Assembly: GCA_044354975.1 (NCBI GenBank)
Contig: JBIKZA010000009.1
Location: 1 to 53,312, forward strand
Direction of reading: 5' to 3'
Source of the DNA: CAIZGX01 sp044354975
GTDB taxonomy: Bacteria; Bacteroidota; Bacteroidia; Flavobacteriales_D; Sanyastnellaceae
DNA: 53,312 bases
The position numbers were made by a program, and so were the translations under genes. This document shows positions 44,214 to 53,163 of the stretch, piece after piece; position 1 is the first letter of the stretch; each line of letters starts with the position of its first letter. The notes below the pieces were generated by a model, which saw only the letters and a program-made list of their open reading frames with translations, searched no databases and had not been told where the DNA came from.

Positions 44214-44765
44214 ATGACAGAAGAATTGAATGACAATCAGTCACAAGAATTAGAAAATAACGAAGTGAACGAGGCTCCTGTTGAGGAGACCGCAACGGAA
44301 AAAACTGCAGAAAATCCAGCAGAACCGACAGCAGAGCAAGTTACTGCAGAGTGGAAAGACAAGTATATGCGCTTAACTGCAGATTTCGATAATTTCAGAA
44401 AACAAAAGAATCGCGAAAGAATTGAATTGCTAAGCAATGCTTCACGCGACGTGATAAGCGGTTTACTTCCAGTATTAGATGTTTTCGAATTGGCCATGAA
44501 GGCGAATGAGACGAGTGAGGATATGACTGCAGTTAAGGAAGGATTTTCATTAATCTACGGAAAGCTTGTTGGTGAATTGGAGAAGAAAGGACTGAAGCCA
44601 ATGGAAAGCAATGGGCTACCGTTCAATGTAGATTTTCATGAAGCAATTACAGAGTTTCCCGCTCCCACGGAAGAGCAAAAGAATACCGTAATAGACACCA
44701 TGGAGAAGGGCTATTTGTTAAACGATAATGTAATACGCTACGCCAAAGTAGTGGTAGGAAAATAA
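44214..44765 (+). CDS. grpE: GrpE nucleotide exchange factor
   Basis: Releases ADP from DnaK. 183 residues. The first 45 are acidic and disordered, then the long dimer helix (EWKDKYMRLTADFDNFRKQ) and the beta-wing with GLPFNVDFHEAI and VIRYAKVVVG. It is followed two bases later by dnaJ, and dnaK is not in the window. Confidence 0.96.
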   Translation: MTEELNDNQSQELENNEVNEAPVEETATEKTAENPAEPTAEQVTAEWKDKYMRLTADFDNFRKQKNRERIELLSNASRDVISGLLPVLDVFELAMKANETSEDMTAVKEGFSLIYGKLVGELEKKGLKPMESNGLPFNVDFHEAITEFPAPTEEQKNTVIDTMEKGYLLNDNVIRYAKVVVGK

Positions 44766-44767
44766 TT

Positions 44768-45877
44768 ATGGCTAAGAAAGATTTCTACGACGTATTGGGT
44801 ATTGCACGAAGTGCGAACGAGGCCGATATTAAAAAGGCCTATCGCAAATTGGCTATTCAATTCCACCCCGATAAAAATCCTGACGACAGTTCGGCTGAAG
44901 AGAAATTCAAAGAAGCAGCAGAGGCTTACGAGGTGTTAAGTGATAATCAAAAGCGCCAGCGTTACGATCAGTTCGGTCATGCCGGAATGGGCGGAGGAGG
45001 GGGCGGACAAGGCTATGGTGGTGGAATGAATATGGACGATATCTTCTCTCAATTTGGAGATATATTCGGAGGATTTGGCGGAGGAGGTGGAAGCAGATCA
45101 AGTTCAAGACGAGTGAAGGGAAGTAACCTTCGTATTCGTGTGAAATTGAATTTGGAAGAAATTGCGTTTGGAACAACCAAGAAAATTAAGGTTTTCAAAA
45201 TGGCGAACGCCGATGGCGTGACCTACGATACGTGTTCAACATGCGGAGGTTCTGGACAAATACGTCGCGTGCAACAAACCATTTTAGGTGCCATGCAAAC
45301 CGCAGCCACTTGTCATGTGTGCAGCGGTGCAGGAAAATCAATTAAAGATCGTCCGAAAGATGCCGATGCATACGGACAGGTTCGCAAGGAAGAAACGGTG
45401 GAAATTAAAATTCCAGCGGGTGTGGGTGAAGGAATGACGTTGAATGTTTCAGGAAAGGGAAATTCCGGTCCGTTTGGCGGAGTGCCCGGGGATTTACTTG
45501 TTCAGATTGAAGAAGAAGAGCACGCTGAGTTGAAGCGTGATGGAATTCACTTGTATTACGATTTGTATTTGAATTTTGTAGATGCTGCTATGGGAGCGAG
45601 CATTGAAATTCCTTTGGTGAAGGGCAAGGCTCAAATAAAAATAGAGCCCGGAACTCAAGCTGGAAAAATTCTTCGTTTGAAAGGGAAAGGAATACCAGAT
45701 GTAAACGGATACGGTTCTGGGGATTTGATGGTCAACATCAATGTTTGGACACCACAGAAACTTTCATCAGAAGAAAAGGAAATCTTAACGAAGCTTCGCG
45801 AGTCTGAAAATTTCAAACCGAATCCTTCTGCCAAAGACAAGAGCTTTTTCCAACGTGTAAAAGAAATGTTTCAGTAA
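44768..45877 (+). CDS. dnaJ: DnaJ co-chaperone with reduced zinc finger
   Basis: Stimulates DnaK ATPase and delivers clients. 369 residues. J domain 1-70 with HPD at 33-35, a Gly/Phe-rich region at 74-110, then the zinc domain and two C-terminal beta domains. Only two of the usual four CxxCxGxG units are present: CSTCGGSG (156-163) and CHVCSGAG (182-189), the pair that makes the second zinc site. Units I and IV are replaced by NADGVTYD and RPKDADAYGQV. I recall similar forms in Flavobacteriia. Confidence 0.96.
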   Translation: MAKKDFYDVLGIARSANEADIKKAYRKLAIQFHPDKNPDDSSAEEKFKEAAEAYEVLSDNQKRQRYDQFGHAGMGGGGGGQGYGGGMNMDDIFSQFGDIFGGFGGGGGSRSSSRRVKGSNLRIRVKLNLEEIAFGTTKKIKVFKMANADGVTYDTCSTCGGSGQIRRVQQTILGAMQTAATCHVCSGAGKSIKDRPKDADAYGQVRKEETVEIKIPAGVGEGMTLNVSGKGNSGPFGGVPGDLLVQIEEEEHAELKRDGIHLYYDLYLNFVDAAMGASIEIPLVKGKAQIKIEPGTQAGKILRLKGKGIPDVNGYGSGDLMVNINVWTPQKLSSEEKEILTKLRESENFKPNPSAKDKSFFQRVKEMFQ

Positions 45878-45884
45878 TTAGGCA

Positions 45885-46670
45885 ATGGAGCAGGAAGAAG
45901 AAAAGACAGAATTTGCGCGCTACTTCCTGCAAATAGCTTACGACGGAACCAACTATCACGGTTGGCAACGACAACCGAATGCTCATTCGGTTCAAGAAGA
46001 AATAGAAAAAGCATTGTGCAAAATATTGCGCTTGCCGAAAGTGGTAACGCTTGGTTGCGGCCGCACAGACACTGGGGTGCACGCCAGTGATTTCTATCTG
46101 CACTTCGTTCCAGAAATTCATGAATTGAATGAAGAGGAAACGCTCTTTAGACTTCAGCAAGTGTTGCCGAAAGACATTGCAGCGTACAAGCTTTTCAAAG
46201 TAAACAATCGTGCGCATGCGCGTTTCGATGCGAATGAACGCTCTTACGAATATCGTATTGCCAAAAAGAAGAATCCCTTCCAACGCAATTACACTTACTT
46301 CTACGGAAAAGAATTAGACGTGGAAGCCATGAACAACGCAGCGCAATTAATGTTAGGTTTTCATGACTTTGCTTGTTTTTGCAAATCGGGAGGTGGGCAA
46401 ATGACCACCATTTGCGATGTGCGAGAAGCACGATGGGAAGAGAAAGAAGACCTGCTAATTTTTCACATTACGGCGGACCGATTTCTCCGAAATATGGTGC
46501 GTGCTGTTGTGGGAACTCTTTTACAAGTGGGAAGAAGGGAAATGAATTTGGAAGAATTTCAAGAAGTGTTGAATAGCAAATCTAGAAACGAGGCAGGAGA
46601 AAGTGTTCGTCCGAATGGACTGTTTTTAACTCGAGTTATTTATCCGGAATCTACCTTCCGAACAAATTAG
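45885..46670 (+). CDS. truA: tRNA pseudouridine synthase A
   Basis: Isomerises uridines 38-40 in tRNA anticodon arms. 261 residues. The catalytic aspartate is in CGRTDTGVHASDF. Other marks are YDGTNYHGWQRQPN and DRFLRNMVRAVVGTLL. It follows dnaJ by seven bases and precedes the ABC exporter by three. Confidence 0.96.
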   Translation: MEQEEEKTEFARYFLQIAYDGTNYHGWQRQPNAHSVQEEIEKALCKILRLPKVVTLGCGRTDTGVHASDFYLHFVPEIHELNEEETLFRLQQVLPKDIAAYKLFKVNNRAHARFDANERSYEYRIAKKKNPFQRNYTYFYGKELDVEAMNNAAQLMLGFHDFACFCKSGGGQMTTICDVREARWEEKEDLLIFHITADRFLRNMVRAVVGTLLQVGRREMNLEEFQEVLNSKSRNEAGESVRPNGLFLTRVIYPESTFRTN

Positions 46671-46673
46671 AAT

Positions 46674-48416
46674 ATGGCATCAGGGAAGGCGTTTGATTGG
46701 AAAATATTTGCACGACTGTATCAATATAGTAAGCCCTATCGCGGAGGTTTCGCGGTTACTCTGATTTTAGTGCTTGTGCTCTCAGGTCTTACAGTGGTGC
46801 GTCCTGAACAAATGCGGAACATGCTAGATGTCGCAGTTCCTGGCGGTGACAGCATGCAAATCTTGAATGTCGCCATTTGGTTTTTTGTTGTCTTAGCATT
46901 AGAAATTGTACTGCAATACATTCAAACACTCGCTGCGAACAGTGTGGCGCAGAGCATTACGCTTGACATGCGTGAGCGCGTTTATGCTCAGGTGATTCGA
47001 TATAAATTGAATTACTTTGATAAGACTCCTGTTGGACAATTGGTAACGCGACACATTGGCGACATCGACGGTATTGCGGAAGTGTTCAGTGTTGGTCTGC
47101 TTGATATAATTCGCGATACGCTGAAGTTGATTGTTATTGTGGGCTTCATGTTTTTTCTCGATTGGAAGTTGACGCTGATCGTGATGCTGCCAATACCTAT
47201 TTTACTTTGGGCAACACGCGTGTTTCAGCAAGCCGTGAAGAAATCGTTTCAAGATGTTCGAAACGAAGTTGCGCGCATGAATGTTTTCGTACAAGAGCAC
47301 GTAACAGGAATGAACATTGTTCAATTCTTCAATCGTCAGAAAATTGAAAACGAGAAGTTCGTAGAAATAAATGCGCAGCAAAGAGATGCCCACATTCGCG
47401 GTATTTGGGCCTATTCAGTATTCTTTCCTGTTGTTGAAATTCTTTCAGCACTCTCTGTTTCCTTGCTGCTTTGGTGGGGTGTAAAGTCGAGTTTGAATCT
47501 TGAAATGTCTCCAGGATTAATTCTCGAATTCAGCACCTTCATAGCCATGATGTACAGACCCATTCGTCAAATGGCAGACAACTTCAACGTACTTCAAATG
47601 GGAGTGGTGAATGCCGAACGTGTATTCAAATTAATGGACGAAGATCATTCCGAAGAAGATGCCCTTCATGAAGAAATGAAAGATGTCAATGGAAGAATTG
47701 AATTCCGCGATGTGAGTTTTCAGTATGTGGAAAATCAGCCGGTATTGACCAACTTCAACATGATTATTGAAGCTGGAAAAAGCGCCGCTATCGTGGGGTC
47801 TACGGGGTCTGGAAAATCGACACTTATTTCTTTGTTGAATCGATTCTATGAAATAAACAACGGTGAAATTTATATCGATGATGTAGCACTTTCGAAATTG
47901 CCTTTGGTTTCCCTTCGAAAAACAATTGGAGTTGTTCTTCAAGATGTCTTTCTTTTCAGTGATTCCATTCGAAACAATTTAACCTTATACAACACGGAGA
48001 TTTCCGATGAGCGAATGATTGACGCAGCGAAGTTGGTGGGCGCTCATGAATTCATTATGGCGCTTCCGGGCGGATATGATTTCGATGTGAAGGAAAGAGG
48101 AACGTTGCTCAGCACGGGACAGCGTCAGCTTTTAGCTTTCGTTCGCGTCTTTCTTCAAGATCCAAAAATTGTTATTCTCGATGAAGCGACATCAAGTATT
48201 GATACAGAATCTGAATTGCTGATTCAGCGCGCGACAGAGTTGCTAACGAAGGATAGAACATCAATAGTAATTGCGCACAGACTTTCAACCATTCAGCAAG
48301 CTGACGTAATTTTTGTTTTGGAAAAAGGAGAAATTATTGAGCAAGGAAGTCATTCAGAGTTGATGACATTGAGCGGTCATTACCGTAACTTAGTGGAACT
48401 TCAATACAAGAAATAA
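46674..48416 (+). CDS. ABC exporter, fused permease and ATPase (MsbA/LmrA type)
   Basis: 580 residues. Six transmembrane helices in the first 310, then an ATPase domain: Walker A GSTGSGKST, Q-loop VLQD, signature LSTGQ (not LSGGQ, but LSxGQRQL is usual in the YheH-like subgroup), Walker B IVILDEATS and H-loop IAHRLS. It probably exports lipids or drugs as a dimer. Its stop overlaps the thioesterase start by one base (TAATG). Confidence 0.94.
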   Translation: MASGKAFDWKIFARLYQYSKPYRGGFAVTLILVLVLSGLTVVRPEQMRNMLDVAVPGGDSMQILNVAIWFFVVLALEIVLQYIQTLAANSVAQSITLDMRERVYAQVIRYKLNYFDKTPVGQLVTRHIGDIDGIAEVFSVGLLDIIRDTLKLIVIVGFMFFLDWKLTLIVMLPIPILLWATRVFQQAVKKSFQDVRNEVARMNVFVQEHVTGMNIVQFFNRQKIENEKFVEINAQQRDAHIRGIWAYSVFFPVVEILSALSVSLLLWWGVKSSLNLEMSPGLILEFSTFIAMMYRPIRQMADNFNVLQMGVVNAERVFKLMDEDHSEEDALHEEMKDVNGRIEFRDVSFQYVENQPVLTNFNMIIEAGKSAAIVGSTGSGKSTLISLLNRFYEINNGEIYIDDVALSKLPLVSLRKTIGVVLQDVFLFSDSIRNNLTLYNTEISDERMIDAAKLVGAHEFIMALPGGYDFDVKERGTLLSTGQRQLLAFVRVFLQDPKIVILDEATSSIDTESELLIQRATELLTKDRTSIVIAHRLSTIQQADVIFVLEKGEIIEQGSHSELMTLSGHYRNLVELQYKK

Positions 48417-48832
48417 TGACCAACGCCGAGAAGATTGTAAACTTCATGTTCACCAACGATGCGTTTAGCCAATGGCTGGGCATTGAACGATTGAATGTTG
48501 CACCCGGTCTTTGTGATTTGCGAATGACGGTAAGAAGTGAAATGTTAAATGGATTTGCAATTGCGCATGGTGGAATTTCTTATTCACTTGCCGACACGGC
48601 ATTGGCATTCGCAAGCAATGCCCATGGATTGAAATGTTATTCGGTGGAGACTTCTATTTCTCATGTGAAGATGGTTGCGGAAGGAGATGTTCTTACAACG
48701 TTAGTAGAAGAGAAGAGTTTGTCTAAGCGCATCGGCGTTTATCACATTACGGTCTTCGATCAAAACAACGAAGCTGTGGCCTTTTTCAAGGGGACCGTTC
48801 ACAGGTCTGAAAAATCTTGGGAAATCGCATAA
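48416..48832 (+). CDS. Hotdog-fold thioesterase (PaaI family)
   Basis: 138 residues. The hotdog motif is IAHGGISYSLADTALAFA, with VETSISHVK afterwards. The family cleaves aromatic or acyl-CoA thioesters. No phenylacetate genes are near, so the substrate is unknown. Co-translated with the ABC exporter. Confidence 0.9.
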   Translation: MTNAEKIVNFMFTNDAFSQWLGIERLNVAPGLCDLRMTVRSEMLNGFAIAHGGISYSLADTALAFASNAHGLKCYSVETSISHVKMVAEGDVLTTLVEEKSLSKRIGVYHITVFDQNNEAVAFFKGTVHRSEKSWEIA

Positions 48833-48859
48833 TTTTCAAGGACTTTCTTGCTTAAATCG

Positions 48860-48867
48860 TAAATTTG
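48860..48867 (+). promoter_or_regulatory. -7 box (TAAATTTG) of the aminotransferase gene
   Basis: Perfect TAnnTTTG match ending four bases before the ATG at 48872, in a 39-base gap. -33 element unclear (TTTC at 48834-48837). Confidence 0.45.
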
Positions 48868-48871
48868 CACC

Positions 48872-50089
48872 ATGCAAGAAAATACGCGCGTGGGCAAGGT
48901 TTCCCACCTGTTAGAAAAACTGACTGAATCTGCAACGTTGGCCATGTCTCGTATGAGTCGTGAATTGGCTGCAGAGGGGAAGCCTGTGGTGAACCTTTCC
49001 ATTGGTGAACCCGACTTCAACACGCCTGATTTTATTAAGGAAGCCGCTATTGCAGCCATTCACGCGAACGTAACGCATTACCCGCCAGTAAACGGATTCC
49101 TAGAATTGCGTCAAGCTATTTCAAACAAATTCAAACGCGATAACGGGCTTACCTATTCACCAGAACAAGTAGTAGTAAGCACCGGAGCAAAGCAGAGTTT
49201 AGCAAATGCCATTTTAGCATTGGTGAATCCAGGCGACGAGGTAATTATGCCAAGTCCATATTGGGTAAGCTACTCTGAAATGGTAAAGATGGCGGGAGGA
49301 ACCGTTGTTGAACTTCACGCCGGTATTGAAAGCAATTTCAAGATTACTCCAAAAGAATTAAGCAACGTCATTAACGATAAAACGAAGTTGATTATCTACA
49401 GTTCTCCGTGTAACCCAACGGGTTCAGTTTATAGCAAGGAAGAGCTTGAAGCATTGAGTAAAGTTATTCTTCAGCACGAAGGCGTTTATGTGATTAGCGA
49501 TGAGATTTACGAGCTGATTAATTTTGTTGGAAAGACTTATTCAATCGGCGCTTGCGAAGGCATGTTAGATCGAACCATTACGGTGAACGGTGTGTCGAAA
49601 GCATTCGCAATGACGGGATGGAGATTGGGATACATTGGCGCTCCAATTTGGATTGCGCAGGCCTGCAATAAAATGCAAGGACAAATTACCAGCGGTGCGA
49701 ATACCATTGCGCAAATGGCTGCGAAAGCGGCGTTGGAAGCAGATCCTGCTGTGGTAAGCGAAATGATTGAAGTGTTCAAGACGCGCAGAGATCGCGTGTA
49801 CGAAGGACTTTCGAAAATACCTGGATTGAAGATTAATCTTCCTGAAGCGGCATTCTATTTTTACATAGACGTTACAGCCTTTTTCAACACAACAGACGGT
49901 ACAACCGAAGTGAGAAATTCAGAAGACATGGCCATGTACTTGTTGCGCAAAGTGTATGTGGCAACAGTTGCCGGAGATGCCTTTGGTGATTCGAATTGCA
50001 TTCGAATTTCATACGCAACTTCCGAACAAAATTTAGATCAAGCCGTTTCAAGAATGGCGCAAGCTTTATCAGAATTAAAACCGTTATAA
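48872..50089 (+). CDS. Pyridoxal-phosphate class I aminotransferase (aspartate type)
   Basis: 405 residues. SIGEPDFNTPDFI, SSPCNPTGSVYSKEE, the catalytic lysine in VNGVSKAFAMTGWRLGYIG and a C-terminal CIRISYATSEQNLDQA place it with AspB-like aminotransferases, which move amino groups between aspartate and 2-oxo acids. Exact specificity is not decidable. It has its own -7 box and is followed closely by the heptose kinase. Confidence 0.94.
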   Translation: MQENTRVGKVSHLLEKLTESATLAMSRMSRELAAEGKPVVNLSIGEPDFNTPDFIKEAAIAAIHANVTHYPPVNGFLELRQAISNKFKRDNGLTYSPEQVVVSTGAKQSLANAILALVNPGDEVIMPSPYWVSYSEMVKMAGGTVVELHAGIESNFKITPKELSNVINDKTKLIIYSSPCNPTGSVYSKEELEALSKVILQHEGVYVISDEIYELINFVGKTYSIGACEGMLDRTITVNGVSKAFAMTGWRLGYIGAPIWIAQACNKMQGQITSGANTIAQMAAKAALEADPAVVSEMIEVFKTRRDRVYEGLSKIPGLKINLPEAAFYFYIDVTAFFNTTDGTTEVRNSEDMAMYLLRKVYVATVAGDAFGDSNCIRISYATSEQNLDQAVSRMAQALSELKPL

Positions 50090-50090
50090 A

Positions 50091-51092
50091 TTGAATAAAG
50101 AATCCGCACAGTCGTTCTTCAACTCATTGTCTGAGAAAACCATTTTGGTGGTTGGTGATGTTATGATAGACGCATATTTATGGGGAAAAGTGGAACGCAT
50201 TTCTCCTGAAGCTCCCGTTCCCATTGTTCACATTCAGAAGAAAGAAAATCGTTTAGGAGGCGCCGCCAACGTGGCTTTGAATATAAATAGTCTAGGTGCG
50301 AAAGCAATTATGTGTTCTGTAGTTGGAGACGGATCGAAGGGAGATATTTTCCGGAAGACAGCGAAGGATTTAGGTTTTAGTACAGAAGGAATTATTGATT
50401 CAACGGAGCGTATGACGACCGTGAAGACGCGAGTTATTTCTAGCGGACACCATATTGTTCGAATCGACGATGAAATTACTTGGCCGCTATCGGCAACAGA
50501 CGAGCGGAATTTACTCGATTGCATAGATCAGATTTTAAGCAAACAAAAAGTAGATGCAATAGTATTTGAAGACTACGACAAAGGAGTGTTGACTGAAAAA
50601 GTAATTGCACAGGTCATAGAGAAAGCGAAGTCTTTGAATATTCCAGTAAGCGTAGATCCGAAATTGAAAAATTTCAAGAACTATATTGGCTGCTCACTTT
50701 TCAAACCGAATTTTAAAGAATTGAAGGAAGGGATGAAGGTTGAATTCTCGGCTGACAATACAACTGCCATTGAACAATCTTTGGTGAATTTGCGAAATGA
50801 ATTGAAAGCCGAAGGTGTCATTGTTACCCGTTCTGAACACGGCGTAACCTCTTTCGATGGTGAGAATTTTTCTACTCATTCTGCGCACAAACGAGAAATA
50901 GTAGACGTTTCAGGAGCAGGTGATACTGTAATTGCAGTGGCTACTTTGGCGTTGGCTTCCAATTGGAACTTGTCTGACATTGCAGAGATTGCGAATCTAG
51001 CAGGAGGATTGGTGTGTGAGAAAGTGGGTGTGGTGCCAATCGATAAAGAATTATTAAAGTTGGAAGCAGAACGAATTGCTGTTTCAGTTTGA
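50091..51092 (+). CDS. rfaE1: D-glycero-beta-D-manno-heptose-7-phosphate kinase
   Basis: PfkB-family kinase domain of HldE, phosphorylating heptose-7-phosphate for the LPS inner core. 333 residues, without the nucleotidyltransferase domain that is fused in E. coli HldE. Marks are VVGDVMIDAYLWG near the start and VDVSGAGDTVIAV with the catalytic Asp. The start is TTG at 50091, one base after the aminotransferase stop; no ATG precedes the conserved N-terminus, so TTG must be used. Confidence 0.92.
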   Translation: MNKESAQSFFNSLSEKTILVVGDVMIDAYLWGKVERISPEAPVPIVHIQKKENRLGGAANVALNINSLGAKAIMCSVVGDGSKGDIFRKTAKDLGFSTEGIIDSTERMTTVKTRVISSGHHIVRIDDEITWPLSATDERNLLDCIDQILSKQKVDAIVFEDYDKGVLTEKVIAQVIEKAKSLNIPVSVDPKLKNFKNYIGCSLFKPNFKELKEGMKVEFSADNTTAIEQSLVNLRNELKAEGVIVTRSEHGVTSFDGENFSTHSAHKREIVDVSGAGDTVIAVATLALASNWNLSDIAEIANLAGGLVCEKVGVVPIDKELLKLEAERIAVSV

Positions 51093-51100
51093 ACAAAATC

Positions 51101-51124
51101 GATGTAAGTCGAATTGATGTAAGT
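51101..51124. repeat. Two 9-bp direct repeats with 15-base period
   Basis: GATGTAAGT occurs at 51101-51109 and 51116-51124, immediately before the likely ubiE start codon. In frame it would encode IDVSRIDVS at the head of a longer UbiE. Confidence 0.7.
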
Positions 51125-51850
51125 ATGGAAACAGTCAAGCCCTACAATCAAGGTGGAAAGAAGGAAGAGGTTGAGCAAATGTTCGATCAGATTGCACACA
51201 GCTACGATTTTTTAAATCACTTCTTTTCGCTGGGAATCGATATCATCTGGCGTAAACGTGCCATTCGTATTTTGAAGAAATATGAGCCGAAGAAAGTACT
51301 AGATGTGGCTACAGGAACAGCTGATTTCGCGCTTCAAGCGGTGAAGTCTAAGTTGAATGCTTCATCAATCGTAGGCGTAGATATTTCAGAGGGAATGTTG
51401 GAAGTGGGAAGGAAGAAGGTTAAGGAAAGAGGCTTCGAACAAATTATTGAATTGCGAAGAGGAGATTCAGAAAACCTTCCTTTTGAAGATCATTCGTTCG
51501 ACGCTTATACCGTTGCTTTCGGTGTAAGAAATTTCGAAAATCTTGAACAAGGCATGCGCGAAATGTTGCGCGTTCTTCGTCCGAATGGAGTAGGAGTAGT
51601 TTTAGAATTTTCTCGTCCGAAGCATTTTCCAATTAAACAATTATTCGGATTTTATTTCAAATACGTTATGCCAACTTTAGGCAAGTGGGTTTCTAAAGAC
51701 AGTCGCGCTTACGAATACCTTCCGGAATCAGTGGCTCAGTTTCCTTCTGGAAAAGATTTCTTAGCTGTTATGGAAAAGGTGGGATACAAGAGTGTGCGTT
51801 GCATTCCATTAAGCGGTGGAATTGCGAGTATATACATTGGTGAAAAGTGA
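51125..51850 (+). CDS. ubiE: Demethylmenaquinone methyltransferase / UbiE-MenG
   Basis: SAM-dependent methyltransferase, last step of menaquinone synthesis. The start chosen is ATG at 51125 (METVKPYNQ), 241 residues; a TTG at 51089 overlapping the kinase stop would add 12 residues made of a tandem repeat. SAM motif VLDVATGTADFAL, then GVDISEGML, GDSENLPFEDHSFDAYTVAFGVRNF and SKDSRAYEYLPESVAQFP. Flavobacteria use menaquinone, so MenG activity is expected. Confidence 0.95.
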   Translation: METVKPYNQGGKKEEVEQMFDQIAHSYDFLNHFFSLGIDIIWRKRAIRILKKYEPKKVLDVATGTADFALQAVKSKLNASSIVGVDISEGMLEVGRKKVKERGFEQIIELRRGDSENLPFEDHSFDAYTVAFGVRNFENLEQGMREMLRVLRPNGVGVVLEFSRPKHFPIKQLFGFYFKYVMPTLGKWVSKDSRAYEYLPESVAQFPSGKDFLAVMEKVGYKSVRCIPLSGGIASIYIGEK

Positions 51851-53118
51851 AAATAGAAATTCTTCCTTCGGAAATTAGTGGAGTAGTTTCGGCTCCTGCC
51901 TCGAAGAGCATCGCACAACGCTACGTAGCCGCCGCTTTGCTTGCCGCTGGAGAAACAACCATTCGTCATTATCCGAATTCAGAAGATCCATTTCATGCGC
52001 GGAAGTTGGCCGAGTCGCTGGGTGCAATTGTTCAACTTTCAAAAAATACATTAACAATAAAAGGAGGATTTCCGGCCAATGAAATTCATGGAATTCGTTC
52101 CCCACAAAAAAATCTTTTTGCAGGTGAGTCCGGATTCGCTTCACGCTTGTTCGTTCCGATAGCGGCCCTTCACAATAGTGAAAAAGTACTCAATGGAACG
52201 GGCACTTTATTGAACAGACCTTTCTTTGAATTTGAACCATATCTGAATCCGTTTGGAGTAACCGTTTCAACCAACGAAGGAAAACTGCCTTTGACTTTTT
52301 CAGGGCAGTTAACAGCTGGAAAGGCGGAGTTATCTGCAGCAAATTCTTCCCAGTTCCTTTCGGGAATGCTTATGGCTTTGCCTCGCTGCACAGGCGATTC
52401 AGAGTTGGTGGTTACAGAATTGAATAGTAAGCCGTACATTAATCTCACCCTTGCGGTAATGAAAATGTTTGGTGTGGCAGTAAAGGAAGAGAGCGGAACT
52501 TATTTCATTAAAGGATCTCAGAAATACAAGCCGCAAGATGTATCTGTAGACGGCGATTGGAGCGGTGCTGTCCCGTTGTTGATTGCAGGCGCCTTAACTG
52601 CGACTGAAGGTTTGTTGGTGAAGAATTTAAATACGCGACTGCCGCAAGCAGATCAGGCCATCTTAGATGTTTTTGATTTAGCAAAAGTGAAATACACCCA
52701 GAACGAAAACAGTGTGAAAGTTTTCGCAAGTACCATTCAAGGGTTTGATTTCGATGCCACGCATTGTCCAGATTTGTTCCCGTGTCTCGCCGTATTGGCA
52801 TCATTCGGAAATGGAGTTACTACTTTGAAAGGAGCAAAGCGGCTGATTGTAAAAGAGAGCAATAGAGCAAGCGCTATTGTGGAAGAATTCGCGAAATCTG
52901 GAATTCGGGTTGTCGTTCGTGGAGATGATATGATGATTTATCCCGGTCATGCCCGTCCTGCCGTTTGGAATGTGCACAAAGACCATCGGATGGTCATGGC
53001 TGGTGCACTCTTCGGCATTGCTGGGGCGAAGACCGTGTTGCAAAACCCTGAAGTTATTTCGAAGTCGTACCCCGACTTTTTCAAAGACATTCAATCGATT
53101 GGAGCAAAGATGAAATAA
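51847..53118 (+). CDS. aroA: 3-phosphoshikimate 1-carboxyvinyltransferase (EPSP synthase)
   Basis: Sixth step of the shikimate pathway. 423 residues. The start is GTG at 51847, overlapping the ubiE stop as GTGA. Marks are PASKSIAQRYVAAALL, GESGFASRLFVPIAAL, the loop VDGDWSGAVPLLIAGAL, KESNRASA and DHRMVMAGALFG. PEP and shikimate-3-phosphate binding residues appear present. The gene stands alone among shikimate genes here. Confidence 0.97.
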   Translation: MKIEILPSEISGVVSAPASKSIAQRYVAAALLAAGETTIRHYPNSEDPFHARKLAESLGAIVQLSKNTLTIKGGFPANEIHGIRSPQKNLFAGESGFASRLFVPIAALHNSEKVLNGTGTLLNRPFFEFEPYLNPFGVTVSTNEGKLPLTFSGQLTAGKAELSAANSSQFLSGMLMALPRCTGDSELVVTELNSKPYINLTLAVMKMFGVAVKEESGTYFIKGSQKYKPQDVSVDGDWSGAVPLLIAGALTATEGLLVKNLNTRLPQADQAILDVFDLAKVKYTQNENSVKVFASTIQGFDFDATHCPDLFPCLAVLASFGNGVTTLKGAKRLIVKESNRASAIVEEFAKSGIRVVVRGDDMMIYPGHARPAVWNVHKDHRMVMAGALFGIAGAKTVLQNPEVISKSYPDFFKDIQSIGAKMK

Positions 53119-53137
53119 GTCTTTGCCAATTGAGAAG

Positions 53138-53145
53138 TATATTCG
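53138..53145 (+). promoter_or_regulatory. Possible lpxD -7 box (TATATTCG)
   Basis: One mismatch from TAnnTTTG, ending 18 bases before the lpxD ATG, the same spacing as at glyA. No -33 TTG at a good distance. Confidence 0.3.
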
Positions 53146-53163
53146 CACTCAAATCTATTTCGT

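Noticed and set aside
45813..46283. 156-codon minus-strand open frame
   Set aside because: Antisense to dnaJ and truA, whose sense-strand products have clear motifs.
46674..48416. ABC signature LSTGQ instead of LSGGQ as a possible defect
   Set aside because: LSxGQRQL is usual in the YheH-like subgroup of ABC exporters, and all other ATPase motifs are intact.
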